Shown one piece after another: positions 1 to 7,199 of a DNA stretch of 64,000 nucleotides. This DNA is from Hymenobacter psychrophilus (GTDB lineage Bacteria > Bacteroidota > Bacteroidia > Cytophagales > Hymenobacteraceae): the NCBI RefSeq assembly GCF_900107135.1, contig NZ_FNOV01000009.1, forward strand, positions 1 to 64,000. The letters are read 5' to 3'. The notes under the pieces were generated by a model. It was given only the letters and a program-made list of their open reading frames with translations. It searched no databases and was not told the DNA's origin. Both the position numbers and the translations under genes were made by a program. Positions within the stretch are counted from its first letter, which is position 1. Every line of letters begins with the position of its first letter.

Positions 1-1
1 G

Positions 2-328
2 GCCGGCATTGCGGTAGCCGGACTGTTTTTAAACGCCGATAGGGCCTTTGATACCACCGAGTTGCGCCAAGCCTGTGCCGCCCGTGACATCGAAGCCAAC
101 ATCGCCCGCAACCGCCGCGCCACCGATTGGCAAACGGCGGACGACACGTTCTTTGACCCCCAACTCTACCGGCGGCGCGTCGTGGTCGAACACGCCAACG
201 CCTGGCTTGACCGCTTCAAAACCTTGCTCGTGCGCTATGAAACCAGTATCGGCAACTGGCTGGCGTGGCATTGGTTGGCGTTCGTCGTCCTGTTGTTGCG
301 AAAAATCAACCCTAAACCGACTTCCTAA
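2..328 (+). pseudogene. IS5-type transposase, C-terminal part (cut by window edge)
   Basis: An open frame enters from the left edge and ends at the TAA at 326-328. It encodes the last ~108 residues of a DDE transposase of the IS5 kind. The stretch VVVEHANAWLDRFK carries the Glu of the catalytic triad, followed by the usual hydrophobic tail. The N-terminal part with both Asp residues lies outside the window, so completeness cannot be judged. No terminal inverted repeat is evident after the stop. A decayed N-terminal piece of a similar transposase lies near 9262-9392, so the sulfur island sits between two IS relics. Confidence 0.75.
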
Positions 329-601
329 ACAGCTTCATTATAAGTGACATCTGCTTTCCATTGGCTTACAAGCTATTGTTTTGTTTACAATGGTGCTGAG
401 GGTGATATCGGACAAGGGAGCCGTCTCCAAGAAGTCGTTGAAGTTTGCGGCGGGAAGGTTGAGCGCTGTCAATACTGTAAAGTCGGGTACTATTTAGCCT
501 TTTTTTAGCTGACCGAGAAGCCTTTTTCATAAGATGGGAGAAGGTAGTGGACGGGAAAATAGTTAGAACAGAATGAACTCATCAGCTGCCTATTCTTGTA
601 C
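329..601. other. Intergenic stretch, nothing recognised
   Basis: This spacer between the transposase remnant and the arsR promoter is more AT-rich than its surroundings. It has T-runs near 490-510 that could end transcription. I see no convincing gene, RNA or repeat in it. Confidence 0.4.
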
Positions 602-626
602 GTATGATAAGTTGTTCATACATTTG
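602..626 (+). promoter_or_regulatory. arsR promoter with overlapping palindromic operator
   Basis: A perfect palindrome GTATGA-N8-TCATAC spans 602-621. Its core reads ATGAT-N6-TTCAT (604-619). A perfect Bacteroidetes -7 box, TACATTTG, lies at 619-626 and overlaps its right arm. A repressor bound here would block RNA polymerase, as expected for an autoregulated ArsR gene starting at 635 or 668. The same core occurs at 987-1002 before the next gene. Assigning the site to the adjacent ArsR protein is inference. Confidence 0.6.
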
Positions 627-634
627 CTCCCGAA

Positions 635-958
635 ATGATACCTGCTACCGCCATCCTTGCCGTTGATATGGGCCTCTCCATCGAGAAGATGGAGAAAGTG
701 GCCTTCATTCTGAAGGTGACTGCCCACCCCACCCGCATTGCCATTGTGCAGCTGCTGGCGGCCCAGGAGAGCCTGTCGGTTACCGAAATCAGCGAAAAGC
801 TCAACGTGGAACAGAGCCTGCTCTCGCACCACCTCTCGGGCATGAAGCTCAAGGGAATTCTGAGCAGCACCCGCGAGGGCAAAAACATCTTCTACTCGCT
901 GAAAATGCGGGAAGTAGTGGATGTCATTCAGTGCCTGGCCGGCTGCACCTTCCTGTAG
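635..958 (+). CDS. ArsR/SmtB-family winged-helix repressor (sulfur-type candidate)
   Basis: The protein has 107 residues, or 96 if translation starts at the second ATG (668). Its winged-helix fold is of the ArsR/SmtB kind: AHPTRIAIVQLL, then the recognition segment VEQSLLSHHLSGMKLKGIL and the wing REGKNIFYSL. It heads an island of reduced-sulfur genes, so a persulfide- or sulfide-responsive role like BigR/SqrR is plausible. However, the N-terminal Cys that pairs with the C-terminal one in BigR/SqrR is absent. The only cysteines are the two in the tail QCLAGCTFL. Sensing would have to use this CxxxC pair or another ligand. The -7 box at 619-626 lies very close to the first ATG and favours 668. 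Confidence 0.8.
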   Translation: MIPATAILAVDMGLSIEKMEKVAFILKVTAHPTRIAIVQLLAAQESLSVTEISEKLNVEQSLLSHHLSGMKLKGILSSTREGKNIFYSLKMREVVDVIQCLAGCTFL

Positions 959-976
959 GGGCCGGCGCTTTTTTTT
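938..976 (+). terminator. Candidate intrinsic terminator after arsR
   Basis: GCCGGC in the last codons of arsR can pair with GCCGGC at 961-966, followed closely by eight T residues. The loop is fairly long, so termination may be partial. The operator before the next gene suggests separate control anyway. Confidence 0.4.
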
Positions 977-986
977 GTCGCAATAC

Positions 987-1002
987 ATGAACAATCCTTC
1001 AT
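987..1002 (+). promoter_or_regulatory. Second ArsR-type operator, before the TSUP gene
   Basis: The palindrome ATGAA-N6-TTCAT matches the core of the site before arsR (ATGAT-N6-TTCAT at 604-619) in arm sequence and spacing. It lies 22 bp before the start of the TSUP gene. No consensus -7 box is clear here. Two copies at two successive gene starts support a shared regulator, most simply the ArsR protein. Confidence 0.5.
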
Positions 1003-1023
1003 AATTTCATACGAAACGTTCTC

Positions 1024-1836
1024 ATGCTGCACTACTTCGGCTACTTCTCCGCCATCTTTATTGGCCTTTCGCTCGGCATTATGGGCGGCGGTGGCTCCAT
1101 TCTTACGGTGCCCGTGCTGGTCTACCTGATGGGTGTGAGCCCGGTGCTGAGCACGGCCTACTCGCTGTTCGTGGTGGGCTCGACGTCGGTGGTGGGGGCC
1201 TGGGGCTACTTCCGCAAGGGGCTGGTGTCGTTGAAAACGGCCGTGGTTTTTCTGATTCCCTCGCTGGCCTCGGTGTTCTTGGTGCGCAAGGTGCTCATGC
1301 CGGCCATTCCGCACGAGCTGTTCACGGTGGGTAGCCTGATGTTCACCAAAGATTTGCTGGTGCTGGTGGCCTTCGCCGTGCTTATGGTCGGCGCGGCCGT
1401 ATCCATGATTCGCAGTAAGCAGGCCGAAGTGGTGCTTGATGGGGAGCTGCACCAGCAATCCACCTTTAACTACCCGCTCATTCTGGGTATTGGGCTAGTG
1501 GTGGGTTTGCTTACGGGCTTCGTGGGCGCGGGCGGCGGCTTCCTGATTATTCCGGCCCTGGTGCTGGGCGCGCGCCTGCCCATGAAGCTGGCCGTGGGCA
1601 CGTCCCTGGCCATTATTGCCCTCAACTCGCTCATCGGTTTCAGCGGCGACCTAAGCGCCGGTACGCCCATCGAATGGTCGTTTATCCTGGGCTTTTTGTC
1701 TTTTGCCCTCGGCGGCATCGTGCTGGGTACTTATTTGGCCCGCTTTATCCCGGGCGCCAAGCTGAAGCCGGCTTTCGGCTGGTTCACGCTGGCCATGGGC
1801 ACATTTATTCTGCTGCGCGAGCTGGTCTTTCACTAA
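1024..1836 (+). CDS. TSUP-family sulfite/organosulfur exporter (TauE/SafE)
   Basis: A 270-residue multi-spanning membrane protein with the internal duplication typical of TauE/SafE (TSUP) permeases. The first half carries [18 protein letters not shown] and the second carries [20 protein letters not shown], the paired glycine-rich signatures of the family. Members export sulfite, sulfoacetate or other small anions across the inner membrane. It stands between an ArsR repressor and a persulfide dioxygenase, 56 bp before the latter. Removal of sulfite produced by that enzyme is a natural inferred role. Substrate cannot be read from sequence. Confidence 0.9.
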   Translation: MLHYFGYFSAIFIGLSLGIMGGGGSILTVPVLVYLMGVSPVLSTAYSLFVVGSTSVVGAWGYFRKGLVSLKTAVVFLIPSLASVFLVRKVLMPAIPHELFTVGSLMFTKDLLVLVAFAVLMVGAAVSMIRSKQAEVVLDGELHQQSTFNYPLILGIGLVVGLLTGFVGAGGGFLIIPALVLGARLPMKLAVGTSLAIIALNSLIGFSGDLSAGTPIEWSFILGFLSFALGGIVLGTYLARFIPGAKLKPAFGWFTLAMGTFILLRELVFH

Positions 1837-1892
1837 GCTGCTAGCTACTAGCTTTTTTCATTCATCCCCCCACTTCTCAACCGCTTTTAGTT

Positions 1893-3248
1893 ATGAAAAT
1901 TGAACAGTTCGAAGACAAGGGCCTGGCCCACTACTCCTACGCCATTCTGAGCGAGTGCGCCCGCGAAATTGTGCTGGTCGACCCCGCCCGCGACCCGCAG
2001 CCCTACTACGATTTCGCCCGGCAGCACGACGCCAAGATTGTGTGCGTGCTCGAAACCCATCCTCACGCCGACTTCGTGAGCAGCCACCTGGAAATTGCGC
2101 AGCAAACCGGCGCCGTTATCCGCGTCAGCAAGCTGCTGGGGGCCGAATATGACCATGAGGCGTTCGATGAGGGCGACTCGTTCACGGTGGGCAAGCTCAC
2201 GTTCCGGGCCCTGAACACGCCCGGCCATTCGCCCGATTCGGTGAGCACGGTGCTCAGCCGCGAGGGCAAAGACGTGGCCGTGTTCACGGGCGACACGCTG
2301 CTCATCGGCGACGTAGGCCGGCCCGACCTGCGCGAAAAGGCCGGCAACATGACCGCCAAGCGCGAGGAGCTGGCCAAGCAGATGTACCACAGCACCCGCG
2401 AGAAGCTTATGCCCCTGGCCGACGACGTGCTGGTGTACCCCGCCCACGGCGCGGGCTCGCTGTGCAGCAAGGCTACCAACTCGGCTAACAGCAGCACCAT
2501 TGGGGCTGAAAAGGCCGGCAACTACGCCCTGCGCCCGCAGTCGGAGGAAGACTTTGTGAAGGAGCTGCTGGCCGACCAGCCGTTCATTCCCAAGTACTTC
2601 GGCTATGATGTGGATTTGAACAAGGCCGGTGCGCCCGACTTCGCCCCGAGCATCGCCCAAGTACCTCGCCTGGAAGCCGACGCCAAGCTGGAAGCCGGCG
2701 TGGTCGTGGTAGATACGCGGCCCGAAGCCGAGTTCAAGCAGGGCCACGCGGCCGGGGCTATCAATATTCAGCAGGGCGGCAAGTTCGAAACCTGGCTGGG
2801 CTCCATTGTGGGGCCTGAGGAATCATTCTACCTACTGGCTGCAGACGAGGCCACGCTGACGGACCTGATTGAGAAAACGGCCAAAATCGGCTACGAGCCG
2901 CTGATTAAAGGCGCGCTCGTGGGTACGCCTTCTACCCAGGAAACCATGCCCGAAATCGACGTGGAAGCCTTCCGCCAGCACCCCGAGAACTACACCATCG
3001 TGGACATCCGCAATGCTTCGGAGGCGAAAGCGGAGCCGCTGTTTGCCGGGGCCATCAACCTGCCCCTGCCCGAGCTGCGCGAGCGGGTGGGCGAAATCCC
3101 GGCTGGCAAGCCCGTGGTGGTGCATTGCGCCGGCGGCTACCGCTCGGCCGCCGGCAGCAGCATTGTGGCCCCGGCCCTGCCTGGCACCACGGTGCTCGAT
3201 CTGGGCGAGGCCGTCAAGTCCTTTCAGGCAGCTGACGCTGGCCATTAA
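1893..3248 (+). CDS. Persulfide dioxygenase-rhodanese fusion (CstB/Blh-like)
   Basis: A 451-residue protein with three modules. Residues ~1-250 form an ETHE1-like metallo-beta-lactamase domain, with metal ligands in THPHADF (His56, His58, Asp60), a later TPGHSPDS and the conserved GDTLLIGDVGRPDL. A degenerate rhodanese-like domain (~265-350) lacks the catalytic Cys. A complete rhodanese domain (~355-451) has the active loop HCAGGYRSA with Cys412. This order and length match CstB-type enzymes, which oxidise persulfides to thiosulfate or sulfite. The protein is presumably cytoplasmic, since no signal peptide is seen. It pairs with the exporter upstream and the rhodanese downstream. Confidence 0.92.
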   Translation: MKIEQFEDKGLAHYSYAILSECAREIVLVDPARDPQPYYDFARQHDAKIVCVLETHPHADFVSSHLEIAQQTGAVIRVSKLLGAEYDHEAFDEGDSFTVGKLTFRALNTPGHSPDSVSTVLSREGKDVAVFTGDTLLIGDVGRPDLREKAGNMTAKREELAKQMYHSTREKLMPLADDVLVYPAHGAGSLCSKATNSANSSTIGAEKAGNYALRPQSEEDFVKELLADQPFIPKYFGYDVDLNKAGAPDFAPSIAQVPRLEADAKLEAGVVVVDTRPEAEFKQGHAAGAINIQQGGKFETWLGSIVGPEESFYLLAADEATLTDLIEKTAKIGYEPLIKGALVGTPSTQETMPEIDVEAFRQHPENYTIVDIRNASEAKAEPLFAGAINLPLPELRERVGEIPAGKPVVVHCAGGYRSAAGSSIVAPALPGTTVLDLGEAVKSFQAADAGH

Positions 3249-3261
3249 CGGGTCGGCACAT

Positions 3262-3368
3262 CGTCGTGCTGAGCGGAATCGAAACATTCCTACCGCTTCG
3301 TTGCCGCGCTAATCAGCTGGTAGGATTACCACTGCGGTAGAGATGCTTCGACTCCGCTCAGCATGACG
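3262..3368. repeat. Intergenic inverted repeat, family A
   Basis: Two 35-bp arms (3262-3296 and 3334-3368) are reverse complements with about five mismatches, around a centre of ~37 bp. The arms contain CTCAGCATGACG and CGGTAGAGATGCTTCG. A second, more diverged member lies at 27645-27749, with fragments near 29826 and 33768. It may fold as a stem-loop in the operon transcript between the dioxygenase and rhodanese genes. Confidence 0.75.
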
Positions 3369-3415
3369 GTTGCACTTCACACTTATCCCTCACTCACTTC
3401 CCCCCCCTCCCCATC

Positions 3416-3754
3416 ATGTTCGACTTCCTGAAATCTTCCGCTCCGGCTTTCCAAAACCTCACCCCCGCCAAGTTTGCCGAGGGCCTGCGCCAGCCCGGCG
3501 GGCTGTTGCTCGACGTGCGCCGCCCCGACGAATTTGCCGGCGGCCACCTGCCCGGGGCCGTCAACATCGACGTGACCGGGTCCAACTTCGCTCAGCGTAC
3601 GGCGGCCCTCGACAAAACCCAGCCCCTATACGTGTACTGCCGCAGCGGGGCGCGCTCGGCCACGGCCGCCAAGCAGCTCACGGCGGCCGGTTTTGCTAAC
3701 GTTAGCAACCTGCTCGGCGGGGTGCTCGACTGGCCTGAAACGCTGGTGCGCTAA
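3416..3754 (+). CDS. Single-domain rhodanese sulfurtransferase
   Basis: A 112-residue protein consisting of one rhodanese domain, with VRRPDEFAGGHLPGAVNID and the active-site loop YCRSGARSATAA, in which the Cys receives the sulfane sulfur. The length fits stand-alone GlpE/PspE-type proteins. No signal peptide is visible, so it is probably cytoplasmic. It is 4 bp from the next gene, so the two are likely co-translated. In this island it probably moves sulfane sulfur between persulfide, thiosulfate and acceptor proteins. The exact donor is unknown. Confidence 0.9.
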   Translation: MFDFLKSSAPAFQNLTPAKFAEGLRQPGGLLLDVRRPDEFAGGHLPGAVNIDVTGSNFAQRTAALDKTQPLYVYCRSGARSATAAKQLTAAGFANVSNLLGGVLDWPETLVR

Positions 3755-3758
3755 GCTA

Positions 3759-4403
3759 ATGGCCGCTCCTACCCCAGACTCCCGCCAGCACTGGCAGACC
3801 GTGTATGGCACCAAGCAGCCCCACGAGGTAAGCTGGACCCAGCCGGTGCCTGCTACCTCGCTCGAATTTATCCACAGCTTTAAGCTGCCCCGGCAGGCTC
3901 CCATTATTGATGTGGGTGGTGGCGACAGTCGGCTGGTGGACCACTTGCTGGTTGAGGGCTACGAGAACCTGACGGTGCTCGACATATCGGGGGAGGCACT
4001 GGCGCGGGCCCGGCACCGGCTGGGGCCCGCTGCGGCCCGCCGCGTGCAGTGGCTGGAAACCGACGTGCTAGATTTCCAGCCACCCCAGACTTATGCCCTC
4101 TGGCACGACCGGGCCACGTTCCATTTCCTGACAAGCGCGCCCGACATAGCCCGCTATCTGGCGCTGGCCCGGGCCGCCATAGTGCCCGATGGCTACTTAT
4201 CGATGGGTACTTTTTCGCCCGCCGGGCCCACTTCGTGCAGCGGTTTGCCCATCCGCCAGTACAGCGAGCAGCAGCTGGCCGGGCAACTGCGGCAGGGCTT
4301 CCAGAAGTTGCGCTGCCGCACCGAAGACCACCACACGCCGTTTCAGACCACCCAAAATTTTCTGTTCTGCTCGTTCCGCCGCCAGCAGTTGGCAGCGGCC
4401 TGA
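3759..4403 (+). CDS. Class I SAM-dependent methyltransferase
   Basis: A 214-residue protein starting at ATG 3759, four bases after the rhodanese stop. Motif I is IIDVGGGDSRLVDHLL, followed by an acidic motif II at LTVLDISGEAL, so the SAM-binding Rossmann fold is intact. The opening HWQTVYGTKQPHEVSW is typical of small-molecule methyltransferases of this subgroup. The substrate is not evident. Its place between a rhodanese and a sulfur-transporter half gene suggests methylation of a thiol or other sulfur compound, which is inference. A second, different methyltransferase lies two genes on. Confidence 0.85.
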   Translation: MAAPTPDSRQHWQTVYGTKQPHEVSWTQPVPATSLEFIHSFKLPRQAPIIDVGGGDSRLVDHLLVEGYENLTVLDISGEALARARHRLGPAAARRVQWLETDVLDFQPPQTYALWHDRATFHFLTSAPDIARYLALARAAIVPDGYLSMGTFSPAGPTSCSGLPIRQYSEQQLAGQLRQGFQKLRCRTEDHHTPFQTTQNFLFCSFRRQQLAAA

Positions 4404-4414
4404 GTCCATTTATT

Positions 4415-4984
4415 ATGAATTCCATGCTTGAACTTCTGCAACAACCCTGGCCCTGGTACGTGGCCGGGCCCCTCATTGGCCTCACGGTGCCGGCTTTGCT
4501 GCTCATCGGCAACAAGGCCCTGGGTATCAGCTCCTCGCTGCGCCATGTGTGCGCGGCCTGCGTACCGGCCGGCATCCCCTTTCTCACCTATAACTGGCGG
4601 GCCGAAATCTGGAACCTGGTATTTGTGCTGGGCGTGGCCCTGGGCGGCTTTATCGGCTACCAGCTGATGGGCCACCCCGAGATAATCAACATCTCGCCCG
4701 AAACCATCAACGACCTCAAAACCGAGCTGCACCTGACCGATTTTTCGGGTCTGCTGCCCCGGGAGCTATTTTCGCTTGATAATCTGGCCAACTGGAAGGG
4801 CTGGTTTTTTCTGGTGTTTGGGGGCTTTCTGGTGGGCTTCGGCACGCGCTACGCCGGGGGCTGCACTTCGGGCCACGCCATTTCGGGCCTCTCGAACCTG
4901 CAGTGGGTGTCGCTGGTGGCCGTTATCGGCTTCTTCGCTGGCGGCCTGCTGATGACCTGGGTGGTTTACCCTATGCTGTTTTAA
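4415..4984 (+). CDS. YeeE/YedE-family sulfur transporter, first half
   Basis: A 189-residue membrane protein, starting at ATG 4415 (MNSMLELL; ATG 4424 is also possible). It has about five hydrophobic segments and the family signature GGCTSGHAISG, whose Cys lies in the substrate path of thiosulfate transporters such as TsuA/YeeE. Full YeeE/YedE proteins contain two such halves. Here the second half is a separate gene at 5650-6060, with a methyltransferase gene between. The two halves presumably assemble in the inner membrane to import thiosulfate or a related anion. Confidence 0.88.
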   Translation: MNSMLELLQQPWPWYVAGPLIGLTVPALLLIGNKALGISSSLRHVCAACVPAGIPFLTYNWRAEIWNLVFVLGVALGGFIGYQLMGHPEIINISPETINDLKTELHLTDFSGLLPRELFSLDNLANWKGWFFLVFGGFLVGFGTRYAGGCTSGHAISGLSNLQWVSLVAVIGFFAGGLLMTWVVYPMLF

Positions 4985-4993
4985 CTGCCAACC

Positions 4994-5623
4994 ATGACGC
5001 ACGCCGCTGATTTCTGGGATGCCCGCTACGAGGCCGAGGCCTACGCCTACGGCACCGAGCCCAACGTCTACTTCCGCCGGCAGCTCGATGCGCTGCCGCC
5101 CGGCCGCCTGCTGCTGCTGGCCGAGGGCGAGGGCCGCAACGCCGTATACGCCGCCCGTAAGGGCTGGCAGGTCACGGCCGTAGATTTCAGCGACGAAGGC
5201 CGGGCCAAAACCCAGCGCTTGGCGGCCAGCCAGGGCGTGCGCCTCAACTACCAGGTAGCCGACCTGACCGACCTGGCCTGGCAAAAACCCGGCTACTACG
5301 ACGCCATTGGGCTGATTTACGCCCACCTACCCGCCGCCGACCGGCAGGCGGTGCACGCCGCTGCTGCCGCCAGCCTGGCCCCCGGCGGCCATATACTACT
5401 GGAGGCCTTCACGCCCCGGCAGCTCGGCCTTGCCTCGGGTGGCCCGCGCCAGGCCGAGCTGCTCTACGAGCCAGCCCAGCTGGCCACCGACTTTGCCGGC
5501 CTCACGCTGCTCGAAAACGAGGAGCGGCGGCTGGTGCTGCACGAAGGCAGTTTCCATGTTGGCCCGGCCAGCGTGGTGCGCCTGTTGGCCCGGCGGCCCG
5601 CTCCTTCACAACCTTCGGTTTAA
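4994..5623 (+). CDS. Class I SAM-dependent methyltransferase (TehB-like)
   Basis: A 209-residue protein starting 9 bp after the transporter half gene. The N-terminus FWDARYEAEAYAYGTEPN and motif I LLLAEGEGRNAVYAA, followed by VTAVDFSDEG, place it among TehB-like methyltransferases, which act on tellurite, selenite or thiol-type substrates. No membrane segment is seen. It is inserted between the two halves of a YeeE/YedE transporter. A role in methylating a sulfur oxyanion product, thiol or selenium analogue fits the context but is not shown by sequence. Confidence 0.85.
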   Translation: MTHAADFWDARYEAEAYAYGTEPNVYFRRQLDALPPGRLLLLAEGEGRNAVYAARKGWQVTAVDFSDEGRAKTQRLAASQGVRLNYQVADLTDLAWQKPGYYDAIGLIYAHLPAADRQAVHAAAAASLAPGGHILLEAFTPRQLGLASGGPRQAELLYEPAQLATDFAGLTLLENEERRLVLHEGSFHVGPASVVRLLARRPAPSQPSV

Positions 5624-5649
5624 ATTTCTTCCGACCTCATTTTCTGCTC

Positions 5650-6060
5650 ATGAAATATTTCAAATACCTGGTGCTGGGCACGTTGTTCGGCATCATTCTC
5701 ACCAAAAGCGAAGTCATCAGCTGGTTCCGGATTCAGGAGATGTTCCGCTTCCAGGCCTTCCACATGTACGGCGTCATCGGCTCGGCCATTGTGGTGGGCA
5801 TGATTTCGATTCAGCTCATCAAGCGCAACCGCCTGAAAAGCATCAGCGGCGAGGAAATCAAGCTCGCCGACAAGAAGTTCAACCACGGCATCTGGATTGG
5901 CGGCTTCATCTTCGGCCTGGGTTGGGCCATCACCGGCGCCTGCCCCGGCCCGCTATTCGCCCAGCTCGGCAGCGGCGTAGGTGCAGCCGCCGTCATGATT
6001 CTGGCGGCCCTGGCCGGCACCTGGACCTACAGCGCCCTACGCGAAAAGCTCCCTTACTAA
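5650..6060 (+). CDS. YeeE/YedE-family sulfur transporter, second half
   Basis: A 136-residue membrane protein of the DUF6691/YeeE-YedE type, with about four hydrophobic segments. The signature GWAITGACPGPLFAQLGSG holds the conserved Cys of the second half-site. It complements the first half encoded at 4415-4984. Split pairs of this kind are known in many bacteria, but here a methyltransferase gene separates the halves. It ends just before a long palindrome at 6067-6119. Confidence 0.88.
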   Translation: MKYFKYLVLGTLFGIILTKSEVISWFRIQEMFRFQAFHMYGVIGSAIVVGMISIQLIKRNRLKSISGEEIKLADKKFNHGIWIGGFIFGLGWAITGACPGPLFAQLGSGVGAAAVMILAALAGTWTYSALREKLPY

Positions 6061-6066
6061 TGGTAA

Positions 6067-6119
6067 GGAGCTATTATGTTAGCTATTAGCTGATAGCTAA
6101 TAGCTAACATAATAGCTCC
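6067..6119. repeat. Perfect 25-bp inverted repeat, family K
   Basis: Arms 6067-6091 and 6095-6119 are exact reverse complements around a 3-bp loop (GAT). They are AT-rich and built from TAGCTATTAGCT-like units. Related but degenerate versions lie at 51691-51794 and 1837-1853. It is the only spacer over 30 bp between the transporter and tsdA genes, so it may act as an mRNA processing or attenuation hairpin, or simply be a mobile palindrome. Confidence 0.85.
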
Positions 6120-6140
6120 GGCACCAAACCCATCTCCACC

Positions 6141-7190
6141 ATGAAACCCACCGAACAACGGGTGCAGCAACTGCCCCATCTGGTACGCCTGCTGATGTTG
6201 CTGACGGCCGCCGTGGTGCTGGTGTTGGTGGTGGTCGTTACCCGGATTTACGGGCCGGTTGGCGCGCCTGCCCCCACAGTGGTGGCCAACGAAGCTACCG
6301 ATGGTCCGCCGCCGCCCGGCAGCTACCACCGCCCCGCCACCCCGGCCCCCGACACGGCTCTGATTCCGCGCACGGCTGCCGGCCGTCGGATTCGCTACGG
6401 CCGCGAGCTGATTGCCAGCACGGCGCAGTATCTGGGGCCGGCGGGCTCGGTGGCCCACCTGACCAACGGCATGAACTGCCAGAACTGCCACCTGCAGGCC
6501 GGCACCCAGGGCTTCGCCAACAACTACCTGGCCGTGGCGGCCACTTACCCCAAACTACGGGCCCGCTCGGGCCAGGTGGAGGGCATTGAGAAGCGTGTGA
6601 ACGACTGCCTGGTGCGCAGCCTCAACGGCCAGGCCCTGGCCGACAGCAGCCGCGAGATGCGCGCCATGGTGGCCTACATCAAGTGGTTGGGCCAGGGGAT
6701 TCCGAAGGGCCAGAAGGTGTACGGCACGGGCTTCATGCAGCTGGCCTACCTCGACCGCGCCACCGACCCGGTGATTGGCAAGGCCGTGTTTGCCGGCAAG
6801 TGCCAGAGCTGCCACGGCCCCGAGGGCCAGGGCCAGCCGCTGGCCGACGGCCGCGGTTACCAGTATCCGCCGCTGTGGGGGCCACACAGCTACAACGACG
6901 GCGCGGGTCTGTTTCGGGTCACCAACTTCGCCAAGTACGTGAAGGCCGCCATGCCCTACGGCGCCACTTTCGACCACCCGCAGCTCACCGACAAGCAGGC
7001 CTGGGACGTGGCGGCTTTCGTGAACTCGCAGCCCCGCCCGCACCTGTCTGCCTCCCACGACTGGCCCGACATCGGCCAGAAGCCAGTCGACTATCCCTTC
7101 GGTCCCTACGCCGATGCGTTTTCGGTGCGGCAGCACAAATACGGCCCGTGGCAGCCCATTGAGGCGGCCCATCCCGCCAAAAACAAGTAA
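6141..7190 (+). CDS. tsdA: Diheme cytochrome c, TsdA-like thiosulfate dehydrogenase
   Basis: A 349-residue protein with an N-terminal hydrophobic segment (~20-40) for export or anchoring. It has two c-type heme sites, CQNCH (Cys113, Cys116, His117) and CQSCH (Cys221, Cys224, His225). The segment around the first heme, NGMNCQNCHLQAG, and the downstream RVNDCLVRSLNG match TsdA. In that family a Cys in this second segment (here Cys156) is the unusual axial ligand of the catalytic heme. KAAMPYG (Met271) can supply a ligand to the second heme. TsdA joins two thiosulfates into tetrathionate, or the reverse, in the periplasm. The neighbours support thiosulfate handling. Confidence 0.88.
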   Translation: MKPTEQRVQQLPHLVRLLMLLTAAVVLVLVVVVTRIYGPVGAPAPTVVANEATDGPPPPGSYHRPATPAPDTALIPRTAAGRRIRYGRELIASTAQYLGPAGSVAHLTNGMNCQNCHLQAGTQGFANNYLAVAATYPKLRARSGQVEGIEKRVNDCLVRSLNGQALADSSREMRAMVAYIKWLGQGIPKGQKVYGTGFMQLAYLDRATDPVIGKAVFAGKCQSCHGPEGQGQPLADGRGYQYPPLWGPHSYNDGAGLFRVTNFAKYVKAAMPYGATFDHPQLTDKQAWDVAAFVNSQPRPHLSASHDWPDIGQKPVDYPFGPYADAFSVRQHKYGPWQPIEAAHPAKNK

Positions 7191-7199
7191 TTCCCGCTG

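Noticed and set aside
380..505. Frame with a CxxC pair before arsR
   Set aside because: It lacks a start codon, is short and has no family resemblance; the stretch is not GC-rich like neighbouring genes.
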